Positions 16,746 through 25,538 of a stretch of DNA of 64,000 nucleotides are shown here, piece by piece. Numbering within the stretch: position 1 is the stretch's first letter; each line of letters starts with the position of its first letter. The position numbers were made by a program, and so were the translations under genes. This DNA comes from Planctomycetota bacterium (GTDB lineage Bacteria > Planctomycetota > Planctomycetia > Pirellulales > Pirellulaceae): NCBI GenBank assembly GCA_016872725.1, contig VGZC01000004.1, positions 1 through 64,000 on the forward strand, given 5' to 3'. Below the pieces are notes generated by a model. That model searched no databases. It worked only from the letters and a program-made list of their open reading frames with translations, and was not told the DNA's origin.

Positions 16746-17894
16746 ATGTCCGACAAGAACAAGATGTCCGTCGCCGAGATCCTCGCCGCGGCGCGCGCCG
16801 AAAAGGCCGGGGCGGCCAAGCCGACCTCCGACGCGAACTCGGCCGATGGGCCATCGCCCGTTCCGGCGGCATCCGACGCGCATGGATCGCCGGGCGCGGA
16901 ATCGGCATCCGAAACCGCACCGCCTGAAACCGCACCGCCTGAAAGCGGACCGGCGAAACCGATCGGCCCCGCTCCGGCCGCGATGCCGCGCGCTTCGATG
17001 AGCGTGGCGGAGATGCTTGCGGCCGCGCGGGCGGGAAAAAAGGCGGAGGCCGGGCCGAGCGGGTCGGCGGCCGCGAAACGGGCCGAGCCGAAAGGGGCGC
17101 CGAACGCGGCGGCCAAGGCTCAGGCCGAAACGGGGACCCCCGCGAAGAAACCGCCCGCGAAGTCACCCTCGCCCGGGACGGCGACGCCCGGGACGGCGAC
17201 GCCCGACACGACGAGTATCCTCGCCGCCGCGCGGCAAGCCGCCAAGCCGGGCCCGATCTCCAAGGCGCAGGCCGCCGCGCTCGGCCGGCCGGTCGCGCCG
17301 GCCAAGCCCGCGGGTCCACCGCCGATGCCCGAACGGCCGGCCCATCTTCGGCCCCGCGAACGGGCGCCCGAGCCGTCGCGACGCTCGTTCTTCGCGTCCT
17401 TCGCGGGCGTCCTATTCGGTTCATCGCTGGCCGTCGGCTTTTCGTCGTTGTTCGTCACGCATTTGTTATGGGCCCTCGGATTCGCCCGGTTCATGTTCCC
17501 GAACATCCTCACCGAGCCGCCGACGATCTTTAAGGTCGGCTTCCCGTCCGATTACGGGCCCGGCCAGGTGGAAACGAAATACGTGGCGCAGTTCGGTGTC
17601 TGGGTCGTTCGATCGGAGTACAACGGCCAGACGAGCATCTATGCGTTGCGAACGGTCTGCACGCATCTGGGCTGCACGCCGAACTGGCTGGAGGGCGAGC
17701 AGAAATTCAAATGCCCGTGCCACGGAAGCGGATTCTATAAGGACGGCATCAACTTCGAAGGCCCGGCGCCTCGGCCGCTCGAACGCTACGCGGTCCGTGT
17801 CGCCGACGATGGGCAGATTGAAGTCGACAAGAGCCGGAAGTTCAACGAGGAAATGGGTCAATGGAAGGACCCCGCGTGCTACATCCCGGTTTAG
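16746..17894 (+). CDS. Rieske iron-sulfur protein with long repeat-bearing N-terminal extension
   Basis: A 382-residue Rieske subunit of a bc/b6f-type quinol oxidase complex, about twice the usual length. The 2Fe-2S ligands are in CTHLGC (305-310) and CPCHGS (323-328). One membrane span lies at about 212-250. The first ~200 residues are a Pro/Ala/Lys-rich, probably cytoplasmic, tail with three copies of a short motif: MSVAEILAAARAEK (about 7-20), MSVAEMLAAARAGK (85-98) and SILAAARQAAK (about 157-167). The gene opens the operon, followed by cytochrome b6-like and subunit-IV-like genes. The tail may dock to another complex subunit or a cytoplasmic partner (inference). Confidence 0.93.
   Translation: MSDKNKMSVAEILAAARAEKAGAAKPTSDANSADGPSPVPAASDAHGSPGAESASETAPPETAPPESGPAKPIGPAPAAMPRASMSVAEMLAAARAGKKAEAGPSGSAAAKRAEPKGAPNAAAKAQAETGTPAKKPPAKSPSPGTATPGTATPDTTSILAAARQAAKPGPISKAQAAALGRPVAPAKPAGPPPMPERPAHLRPRERAPEPSRRSFFASFAGVLFGSSLAVGFSSLFVTHLLWALGFARFMFPNILTEPPTIFKVGFPSDYGPGQVETKYVAQFGVWVVRSEYNGQTSIYALRTVCTHLGCTPNWLEGEQKFKCPCHGSGFYKDGINFEGPAPRPLERYAVRVADDGQIEVDKSRKFNEEMGQWKDPACYIPV
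16911..16950 (+). repeat. 15-bp in-frame repeat in the Rieske tail
   Basis: The unit gaaaccgcaccgcct is repeated about 2.5 times and encodes ETAPP. A second 15-bp unit, gggacggcgacgccc, occurs twice near 17176-17205 and encodes GTATP. Confidence 0.85.
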
Positions 17895-17895
17895 A

Positions 17896-17984
17896 CAGGA
17901 TTCGCGCATAGACAGGTCCGGGCACAGACAGGATCCCGGATAAAGCAGGATCCCGGTTAAAGCAGGATCCCGGTTAAAGACAAG
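17896..17984. repeat. 17-bp tandem array seeded at the Rieske stop codon
   Basis: CAGG cores at 17896, 17913, 17929, 17946 and 17963 give a 16-17 bp period; the clean unit is caggatcccggttaaag. The last codons and stop of the Rieske gene (atcccggtttag) match the same unit, so the array runs out of the coding sequence and fills the gap to the cytochrome b gene. Confidence 0.85.
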
Positions 17985-17997
17985 GAACCGGCAATTC

Positions 17998-18774
17998 ATG
18001 GCTTCGCTTTCGGAAATCATCCGCGGCTCGCAGATCTGGAAGAGCGTCTTCCGGCACCCGTTGCCCGTCGATCGGCGCAACCGGATCGCGGTCATTCTCA
18101 CGAATTTCTTCCTCCACCTGCATCCGGTCTCGATCCGCAAGCAGGGCATCGCGCTCAGTTACACGTGGTGCATGGGCGGCGTCACGTTCTTCCTGTTCCT
18201 GGTCGAAACGGTGACGGGCGTGCTGTTGATGTTCTATTACCGGCCGACGCTCGAATGGGCCTACCAGGACATCCTGGCGCTGCGGGACGTGACATCGATG
18301 GGTGTGATGCGCGAGTTGCATCGCTGGGGCGCGCACGGCATGGTGATCACGGTTTGGCTGCACATGTACCGGGTTTTCCTGACGGGAAGCTATAAGCCGC
18401 CGCGGGAATTCAACTGGGTGGTCGGCGTGATCCTCTTGCTGCTGACGCTCCTGTTGTCGTTTACCGGTTACCTGTTGCCCTGGGATCAGCTCGCCATCTG
18501 GGCGATCACGGTCGGATCGAACATGGCGCGCGCCACTCCGATCCTGGGGCACGAGGGGCCTGGCGCCCAGTTGTTGACGGTCGACGGCATCAGCATGATC
18601 ACGAATGCGTCGGACGCCCGGTTCGGGCTCCTCGGCGCTCGGTTCGTCGGCGAGGAAACGCTCAATCGGTTCTACGTGCTGCATTGCGTCGCGATTCCGC
18701 TCGCGGCGTCGGTGCTGATGGCGATCCATTTCTGGCGCATTCGGAAAGACGGCGGAATCAGCGGCCCGCTCTGA
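17998..18774 (+). CDS. Cytochrome b6-type subunit (N-terminal cytochrome b)
   Basis: A 258-residue haem b subunit with four spans. The b-haem ligands are His108/His122 (14 apart) and His229/His244 (15 apart). The 15-residue step and the ending GISGPL are b6-like. Other landmarks are [17 protein letters not shown] and RFYVLHC. Cys58 in the sequence WCMGGVT lines up with the cytochrome b6 YCLGGIT segment whose Cys binds the extra haem c_i covalently. Together with the next gene it builds the quinol-oxidising membrane core. The start at 17998 follows a weak AAGGAA. Confidence 0.94.
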   Translation: MASLSEIIRGSQIWKSVFRHPLPVDRRNRIAVILTNFFLHLHPVSIRKQGIALSYTWCMGGVTFFLFLVETVTGVLLMFYYRPTLEWAYQDILALRDVTSMGVMRELHRWGAHGMVITVWLHMYRVFLTGSYKPPREFNWVVGVILLLLTLLLSFTGYLLPWDQLAIWAITVGSNMARATPILGHEGPGAQLLTVDGISMITNASDARFGLLGARFVGEETLNRFYVLHCVAIPLAASVLMAIHFWRIRKDGGISGPL

Positions 18775-18842
18775 TCGGCCCGCTCGGATCGGCCCGCTCG
18801 GATCGGCCCGCTCGGATCGGCCCGCTCGGATCGGCCCGGGGG
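18759..18842. repeat. 14-bp tandem array spanning the cytochrome b stop codon
   Basis: The unit gatcggcccgctcg is present in about 4.7 copies from 18773. The coding 3' end (gcggcccgctctgatc) is itself a diverged copy, and the TGA stop lies inside the unit. The array separates two subunit genes of the same operon. Confidence 0.92.
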
Positions 18843-18927
18843 CCGGGCATCCGTCCGCGGGGCGTTTGGCGTGTCGGACGGCGGGGGCGGGGTTGAGATC
18901 GACTACGCAGGACCAAAGACGACTGTC

Positions 18928-20301
18928 ATGCATGGACATAACGAAGCGGAGTTCCTGAAGGAAGTCGCCGGATTCCTCGGCGTCTATTACCTCGCGCTCG
19001 CCGCGATGAACATGACCGCGGCCCTTTATGTTTGGAAATCGGGCAAGGCGCTCCGCATCGTGAAGCTTGGCGGGACGGCGGCCACCACGGCCCACCTGTG
19101 GCTCCTGCTCGGGCTGGTCTTTCTTCTCATGGCTCCGCTGGGTTTCAGCGGCGACGCCGCCACGATGCGGCTTGTCTCGGTTCCCGAATCGTTCCGCGAG
19201 ATCATCAATGTGGCGATGGGTCCGATGGTCTACACGGTTGGATCGGTGGTGGGACTGGTGGTCCTGTTCGTGTTGCGGCGTTTCTTCGTGAAGCCGACGG
19301 TCGCCTGGATCGGGCTCAACGCGTCGCTGCTGCTCATGGGGCTCTCGATGACCGATCCCGATTTCGCTGACATCGTGCGCAAGGCGGACAACGTGCCGAT
19401 CGTCGGGCTGATCTTCATGCTCGGCTTCTTCACGTGGCTCGGCGCCTATCGCGCGATCGAGAACGACGATCGGGCGAAGCGGGGCTTGCCGCCGGTCGAG
19501 GCGGAGCAGCGCGAGAAGGTCCTGGTTTGGCCCGATCTGGTCTACATCGAGCTGATCTGCATGGTGTTCCTCACCGCGTTCCTGCTCGTCTGGGCGATCG
19601 TGCTCAAGGCGCCGCTCGAGGAGCCGGCGAGCGCGGTGAAGACGCCCAACCCGTCGAAGGCGCCGTGGTACTTCCTGGGTCTCCAGGAAATGCTCGTCTA
19701 TTACGATCCGTGGATGGCGGGCGTGGTCCTTCCGAGCCTGATCATCGTGGGGCTGGCCGCGATCCCCTATCTCGACTTCAACAAGAAGGGCAACGGCTAC
19801 TACACGATCGACGAGCGTAAGTTCGCGTACGTGATGTTTCAGTTCGGGTTCCTGCTGTTGTGGGTGACGTTGATCGTGATGGGCACGTTCCTGCGCGGAC
19901 CGAACTGGAATTTTTTTGGTCCGTATGAAACGTGGGACCCGCACAAGGTCGAAGCGCTGAACAACGTGGACTTATCGGAGTTTTTCTGGATCCGATGGCT
20001 TCACATGCCGCGTCCCAAGGCGCCGGACGGAGCGGGCATCCTGCGGACGCTCGCGATGATCGTCTACCGGGAGTCGCCCGGCATCGTGCTGCTCGTCGGA
20101 TATCTCGCGATCGTGCCCCACGCCCTGGTGCTCGGGAGCCGGTTCTTCCGGGACCTGTTCGCTCGCATGGGATTCCTGCGTTACATGGTGCTCGCGAACC
20201 TGCTCCTGATGATGATGCTGCTGCCGATCAAGATGATTTGCCGTTGGGGATTCAACCTCAAGTACTTCGTGGCGATCCCCGAGTACATGCTGAATTTCTA
20301 G
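18928..20301 (+). CDS. Extended cytochrome b6f subunit IV / C-terminal cytochrome b
   Basis: A 457-residue membrane protein, far longer than the ~160-residue subunit IV of b6f. The recognisable subunit IV part starts near WPDLVYIELICMVFL and contains NPSKAPWYFLGLQEML, where the quinol-site PEWY motif is APWY. Before it lie about 200 residues with four or five extra spans. After it lies a C-terminal section containing FLRGPNWNFFGPYETWDP, LNNVDLSEFFWIRWLH and two or three more spans. A GTG at 18871 would add 19 residues; ATG 18928 (MHGHNEAEF) is preferred but neither start has a strong ribosome-binding site. It works with the preceding b6-like protein. Confidence 0.88.
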   Translation: MHGHNEAEFLKEVAGFLGVYYLALAAMNMTAALYVWKSGKALRIVKLGGTAATTAHLWLLLGLVFLLMAPLGFSGDAATMRLVSVPESFREIINVAMGPMVYTVGSVVGLVVLFVLRRFFVKPTVAWIGLNASLLLMGLSMTDPDFADIVRKADNVPIVGLIFMLGFFTWLGAYRAIENDDRAKRGLPPVEAEQREKVLVWPDLVYIELICMVFLTAFLLVWAIVLKAPLEEPASAVKTPNPSKAPWYFLGLQEMLVYYDPWMAGVVLPSLIIVGLAAIPYLDFNKKGNGYYTIDERKFAYVMFQFGFLLLWVTLIVMGTFLRGPNWNFFGPYETWDPHKVEALNNVDLSEFFWIRWLHMPRPKAPDGAGILRTLAMIVYRESPGIVLLVGYLAIVPHALVLGSRFFRDLFARMGFLRYMVLANLLLMMMLLPIKMICRWGFNLKYFVAIPEYMLNF

Positions 20302-20374
20302 CGATGCGAGGCCGCCGCGCGGCGGCCATCGGAGTCCGCGGGAAGGCCGCGAAACGCCTGGGAGAATGTCGTTC

Positions 20375-23300
20375 ATGCCGGCTTCGGAAACAACGGGATA
20401 CGACCAGAATCGACTGCATTTCCTTTTCGGGATCGCGGGCGTCTGCCTCCTGCTTTCGACGCTCTGGATGTTCGGCGCCGACCACAATCGCGAATGGAAG
20501 CACTTTCAGAAGACGGCCCGCGACGTCGAAGTGCGCATGACCGAATGGCGCGAGCTCCAGTACGCGAACGACGCGCACGAGCGGGAGCGGGTCCGGCTCG
20601 CCGACGCGCTGTCGAGCGCGCGGAGCCGGGCGTTGCCGGAGGGACGCGTCGACGCGTTCCTCGACGAAATCCGGCGCGACGCCGAGCGGCGCGGCGCGTC
20701 GGTCCCCGACGGCGCTTCGATGCGCGCGCTCGAATCGAAGATCAACGAGGCGTCCGCGGCGGCCGAATCGCCGCGGAAGGAATCGGTATCGGCCGAGGTC
20801 GCGGTCGACCAGCGGCGCACACAGCTCGAAGAAGCCTCGGCCGCGCATCAGAAGGCGATCGGCGCGGACGGCGAACCGGCCGAGTCCGAACGGCTCGCGG
20901 CCGACGTCGCCGAACGCAAGTCGCAACTCGCCGAAGCCCGGCGCGTCGCCGCCGACTCCGCCAAGGCGCGTCGGGAGGCCGAGGAGGCCGTCGCCGCGCC
21001 GAGGTCCGCGATGATCGACCGATTGACGCGGTTCGTGACCGACGCCAAGTTCCGCGAGGATTCGCTGCTCGTCCAACGCAAATTCAAGAACGCCGAGTAC
21101 GACAAGGAGCGTGCGAACCTGGACCTGGGAGTCCGCGATCGGGTGTCGGAAGGGGTCCTGCGGGAGCGGCAGGCGGCCGTCGACGCGCTCACCGCGCGCG
21201 TCGGTGAACTCACGCTCCAATACCAGGCCGCCGCCGACCATCGCAAGAAATTGCAGTCGATCGTCGACGAACTGACGTCGGCCGAGGCCGAGGCGGCCAA
21301 GAAGCTGGCCGATCATTCGGCCGATTTCGAACGGCTCGCCAAAACGGCCCGCGAACGGGATTCCCGCTACCGAGTCGGGCTCGCCCCCGGCAAACGGTGG
21401 CTCGAGCTGCCGATCCTCGACGCCTTCAATTCACCGCTCAAGATCGACAATCTTTGGAGCGATGGGCTCGAACAGAACTACAATTTCCGGACGGTCCGTC
21501 GATTCGATCGGTGCACGACGTGCCATAAGGGAATCGACAAGACCTTGCCGGGATCGGGAGTCGAAGGCGCCTACGAGCACGAGCAGACGATCGTGTTCAC
21601 GATCGAGACGGGAGCGGAAGACGAGTCATCGGAAGGAGGCGAGGGAGGCGGAAGTTCATCCGCACCGTCGTCCTCGGAACCCGCGCCGATCGCCGCCAAG
21701 GAGCTCGCCGCGCGGCTCGAAGCCGCATTCGGCCTGCGTCTCGCCGATGAGGGGCTCATCGCGGCGCACGATGTCACGGTCAGTTTCGTCGTGCCGCGGT
21801 CGCTCGGCGCCCGCGCCCGCCCCGCCGCGCGCGATGACGTTCCCCGGCTCGAACCCAACGATGTCCGCGAAATTCCGATCCGTCCCGTCGCGATCGAGGG
21901 CACGCATCTCGTCCCGGGCTTGCTCGCCGGCGATGTGATCGCCGAGGTCAACGGCGATCGGGTGACGAGCGCCGAGCGAGCCGCTTTCGCGCTGCTTGCC
22001 GCCGCCGATCGACGCGAGTCGATCCGATTGCTTGTGCGCCGAGGCCTTCCCCATCCGTACGCCAGTCACCCGCGGCTCGATCTGTACGTCGGATCGACGA
22101 GCCCGCACAAGGTGGCCGATTTCGCGTGCACGATCTGTCACGAAGGGCAGGGGAGCGCCACCGACTTCAAGTGGGCGTCGCATACCCCGAATTCCCCCGA
22201 ACAACGGAAGGAATGGGCCGAAGAGCACGGTTGGTTCGACAACCATCACTGGATCTACCCCATGAACGCGCGCCGGTTCCTGGAGAGCGCGTGCTTGAAA
22301 TGCCACCACGGCGTAACCGAATTGGAGCCGAGTGAACGGTTCCCCGACGCGCCGGCTCCCGCGCTCACGCACGGACACCAACTCATACTGAAGTACGGGT
22401 GTTTCGGTTGCCACGAAATCAATGGGTACGACGGCGACCGCCGCATCGGACCCGATCTGCGGACGGAACCCAACTTCTTCGCCGCCGCGCAGCAACTGAA
22501 GGCCGACGCGCGGACCGCCGGCGCGCTGACCTCGGATGAGGCGTCGTGGGTCGAAACGATCATCGAGCACCCGGAACGGGATGGGGCGCGGCGCAATCTG
22601 TATCGCGCGCTGGTCGAGGACGACAAGGCTCCCGAGCCGCGGTTCTCCGAATCGGCGCGGCGCGTGATCGCGCCCGTGCTCAAGGATGTCGAATCGCCCG
22701 GCCGGCTCAGAAAGCCCGGGCCCAGCCTCCGGTTCGTCCGTCACAAAGTCGATGACGGGTTCCTTTACGATTGGATCCGGGAGCCCAAGAATTTCCGCCC
22801 GTCGACCCGGATGCCCCGGTTCTTCGGCCATCGAAGCCACCTCGATGGGAAGGGGCGGGAAACGGCCGAGCGGTACGAACCGGTCGAGATCCTGAGCATG
22901 GCGCATTACCTGCGGGAACGAAGCCAGCCGTTCGAGTATCTGGCGCGGCCGGACGGCGTTTCCGAAGCCGCCGTCGATGAGAAGATCGCGCGCGGCAAGA
23001 TCGCGTTCGAACAGCGCGGGTGCCTCGCCTGCCACGGCCACGCCGATTTCCCCGACGTCGACCGTTACCGGCCCGCGAACAAGATCCAGCAAGGCCCCGA
23101 TCTCAGCGGGCTCGGCGACAAATTCGCCGCCGATCGCAATCCCAACGGCCGGGCCTGGCTCTATTCCTGGCTCAAGAAACCCAACCGATACCATGTGCGA
23201 ACGGCCATGCCGGATACGTTCCTCGATCCGATCGCGACGCGCGACGAATCGGCCAACGTCGTGTCGGTCACGGATCCGGCCGAGGACATCACGGAGTACC

Positions 23301-25429
23301 TTCTCGCGAGCCGTTCCGGTTGGGCGCCGCCACCTGGCACGCTGACCGCGATTACGGACGACGTGCGCGGCGCGGTCGACGGACTCGCCCTCGAATACCT
23401 GCGCGAGGCGTTCTTTGTGTCGGCCGCCGAGAAGTACGTCGCGAAGGGCATTCCGGCCGACATGGCCGCGGAACTGAACGGGGCCGAGAGGGAATTGGTC
23501 GTTCCGGTCGAGCAGTTCGAACAGGACGCGTCCCGCGTGAGCGATTCGCAGAAGCTCGCCTATCTCGGTCGCAAGTCGATCGGCAAATACGGGTGCTACG
23601 CGTGCCACGACATTCCGGGTTTCGAGGACGCGAAGCCGATCGGAACGGCGCTCGCCGACTGGGGCCGCAAGGCGCCGGCCCAACTTGCCTTTGAGCACAT
23701 CGCCGAGTACCTCGAACACGGGCACGCGGCGCATCCCGGCGCGCACGCGCCCCCCGGCGCCGAACCACCCGCTCCCCACTCCGAAAACACCAACGACGCG
23801 GGTCCGGACGCGGATGGGGCTCGGGACGCGGATCCCGAATCGGACGCGGCGGCCGACCAAGGAGCCGCCGACGCCTCGATGGAGGCGGCGGCGCCGAACG
23901 GCTCGCCGCCGAACCGTTCGGAGGAGGACGACGAGCTGCCCGAATTCTACCGCGAGCAGTTGCATGCCGGAAATCGGATCGGCTTCTTGTATCAGAAACT
24001 GCGCGAGCCGCGCGGCTACGACTACCATAAGACGACGAATAAGAAATACAACGAATGGCTTCGCATGCCCCTCTTCCCGCTCAACGCCAACGAGCGGGAG
24101 GCCATCGTGACGTTTGTGCTCGGCCTCGTCGCCGAACCGCCGGCCGCGAAGTACGTGTGCCGGCCCGATGCGCGGACCCAAGCGCTGCTCGACGGGGCCG
24201 TGGTTCTGGAAAAATACAATTGCGGCGGGTGCCACGTGATCGAGGGCGAGCGATGGAAACTGGCGTATAGGGCGGGCACGTTCGGCGAACCGACGGTCGC
24301 CGACACGTTCGACCTGACCTTGCACCACGCGGGACTTGATCAACGCACCGCGTCGGCGCGGCCCGATCATCGCGACTTGTTGCACGCGACCGTGGAGGGA
24401 TTGCCCGTCATCGACAACGACGGACTTCCCCAGGTGTTCGACATCGAGGGCGAACCCCTTTTCGAGGATGAGAAGTACTCGCCGCTGAACGTCCTGTTCG
24501 GCTTCATGTTGATGAAGCCCGCGATGCTCGACGGTTTCGCCTATCAGGTTCAGCAGGGCGGCATCCAAATCCGCGGCGCCGATGTGGACCGGCGATATCC
24601 GTCGAACGGCGGAGATCTGACGAAATACCTGTTGCCGCGGATCGTGACGCACGAACAGCAGGCCATCCCGACGCTGAAGGGAAGCGAGGCGTGGGGTTGG
24701 TTGCCTCCGCCGTTGATCGGACAGGGAACCAAGGTCCATGCCGAGTGGCTCCATGGATTCCTGCTCGATCCCCATCCGATCCGTCCGGGCGCCGTGCTCC
24801 GCATGCCCCGGTTCAACATGTCGCCCGACGAGGCCGCGAAATTGGTGAACTACTTCGCGGCCCGGGACGACGCGTCGTTCCCGTATAATTTCAACCGCGA
24901 GAAACGGTCCGACCACCTCGCCGCGAAGGAAGCCGAATACCAAACGGTCCTCGCGAAGGACGCGCCCGAGGTGAAAGCGACGCGGTTCGACCACGCGATG
25001 CGGATCGTGACAAACAAGCAATACTGCATCCAATGCCACATCGTCGGCGACTTTGTTCCGGCCAAAGAGGAGCGGGGTAAGGGTCCCGACCTTTCCCAGA
25101 TCTACGACCGACTGCGGCCCGACTACTTGAGACGCTGGATCGCTCGGCCGACCTCGGTCCTTCCGTACACGGGCATGCCCGTGAACATCCCATACAAGGC
25201 GGGCGAACCGTTCGACGGCACGACCGTTCCGCAAGACCTCTATCACGGAACGGCCCTTCAACAAGTGGACGCGCTCGTCGATCTGCTGTCGAATTACGAT
25301 CGGTTCGCCGCGACGAGGAGCAAGGTGCAGACGCTGGTCGAAGCCCAAGCGGCCGAAACGCCGGCGGCGCCCGCGGAAGGCGGCGCGACGTCGGGGGCTT
25401 CAGGCACCGAATCCTCGGATAACCAATAG
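20375..25429 (+). CDS. Giant membrane-anchored octahaem cytochrome c with coiled-coil and PDZ regions
   Basis: A 1,684-residue protein. A membrane anchor at about 15-38 (FGIAGVCLLLSTLWMFGAD) is followed by a long charged coiled coil to about 330. Eight CxxCH haem sites start at residues 380, 585, 640, 676, 883, 1074, 1283 and 1551. Between the first and second sites is a PDZ-like module (LLAGDVIAEVNGDRVTSAER, about 505-560). A Pro/Ala/Asp-rich linker lies near 1125-1185. The repeated segments YLRERSQPFEYL, TRMPRFF and RMPLFPLNANEREAIVTFVLG resemble mono-haem cytochrome c folds. ATG 20375 has GGGAGA 9 bases upstream; ATG 20366 is too close to it. Its position after the b6-like subunits suggests that it replaces cytochrome c1/f and carries electrons to the oxidase encoded downstream. 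Confidence 0.9.
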   Translation: MPASETTGYDQNRLHFLFGIAGVCLLLSTLWMFGADHNREWKHFQKTARDVEVRMTEWRELQYANDAHERERVRLADALSSARSRALPEGRVDAFLDEIRRDAERRGASVPDGASMRALESKINEASAAAESPRKESVSAEVAVDQRRTQLEEASAAHQKAIGADGEPAESERLAADVAERKSQLAEARRVAADSAKARREAEEAVAAPRSAMIDRLTRFVTDAKFREDSLLVQRKFKNAEYDKERANLDLGVRDRVSEGVLRERQAAVDALTARVGELTLQYQAAADHRKKLQSIVDELTSAEAEAAKKLADHSADFERLAKTARERDSRYRVGLAPGKRWLELPILDAFNSPLKIDNLWSDGLEQNYNFRTVRRFDRCTTCHKGIDKTLPGSGVEGAYEHEQTIVFTIETGAEDESSEGGEGGGSSSAPSSSEPAPIAAKELAARLEAAFGLRLADEGLIAAHDVTVSFVVPRSLGARARPAARDDVPRLEPNDVREIPIRPVAIEGTHLVPGLLAGDVIAEVNGDRVTSAERAAFALLAAADRRESIRLLVRRGLPHPYASHPRLDLYVGSTSPHKVADFACTICHEGQGSATDFKWASHTPNSPEQRKEWAEEHGWFDNHHWIYPMNARRFLESACLKCHHGVTELEPSERFPDAPAPALTHGHQLILKYGCFGCHEINGYDGDRRIGPDLRTEPNFFAAAQQLKADARTAGALTSDEASWVETIIEHPERDGARRNLYRALVEDDKAPEPRFSESARRVIAPVLKDVESPGRLRKPGPSLRFVRHKVDDGFLYDWIREPKNFRPSTRMPRFFGHRSHLDGKGRETAERYEPVEILSMAHYLRERSQPFEYLARPDGVSEAAVDEKIARGKIAFEQRGCLACHGHADFPDVDRYRPANKIQQGPDLSGLGDKFAADRNPNGRAWLYSWLKKPNRYHVRTAMPDTFLDPIATRDESANVVSVTDPAEDITEYLLASRSGWAPPPGTLTAITDDVRGAVDGLALEYLREAFFVSAAEKYVAKGIPADMAAELNGAERELVVPVEQFEQDASRVSDSQKLAYLGRKSIGKYGCYACHDIPGFEDAKPIGTALADWGRKAPAQLAFEHIAEYLEHGHAAHPGAHAPPGAEPPAPHSENTNDAGPDADGARDADPESDAAADQGAADASMEAAAPNGSPPNRSEEDDELPEFYREQLHAGNRIGFLYQKLREPRGYDYHKTTNKKYNEWLRMPLFPLNANEREAIVTFVLGLVAEPPAAKYVCRPDARTQALLDGAVVLEKYNCGGCHVIEGERWKLAYRAGTFGEPTVADTFDLTLHHAGLDQRTASARPDHRDLLHATVEGLPVIDNDGLPQVFDIEGEPLFEDEKYSPLNVLFGFMLMKPAMLDGFAYQVQQGGIQIRGADVDRRYPSNGGDLTKYLLPRIVTHEQQAIPTLKGSEAWGWLPPPLIGQGTKVHAEWLHGFLLDPHPIRPGAVLRMPRFNMSPDEAAKLVNYFAARDDASFPYNFNREKRSDHLAAKEAEYQTVLAKDAPEVKATRFDHAMRIVTNKQYCIQCHIVGDFVPAKEERGKGPDLSQIYDRLRPDYLRRWIARPTSVLPYTGMPVNIPYKAGEPFDGTTVPQDLYHGTALQQVDALVDLLSNYDRFAATRSKVQTLVEAQAAETPAAPAEGGATSGASGTESSDNQ

Positions 25430-25538
25430 AACGACATGTGCATGGTCTCGTCCGCCACCCGAGCGTGGCGGCCTTGTTTTTCGAGTCGAACGCCCTGGGA
25501 CGGGGACGTGGCTCATCAATCCGATAAGGAATGCCCGA

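Noticed and set aside
21656-25348. Minus-strand 1,230-codon open frame opposite the octahaem cytochrome
   Set aside because: The plus strand encodes eight CxxCH sites and periodic cytochrome features; the antisense frame has no domain and no ribosome-binding site.
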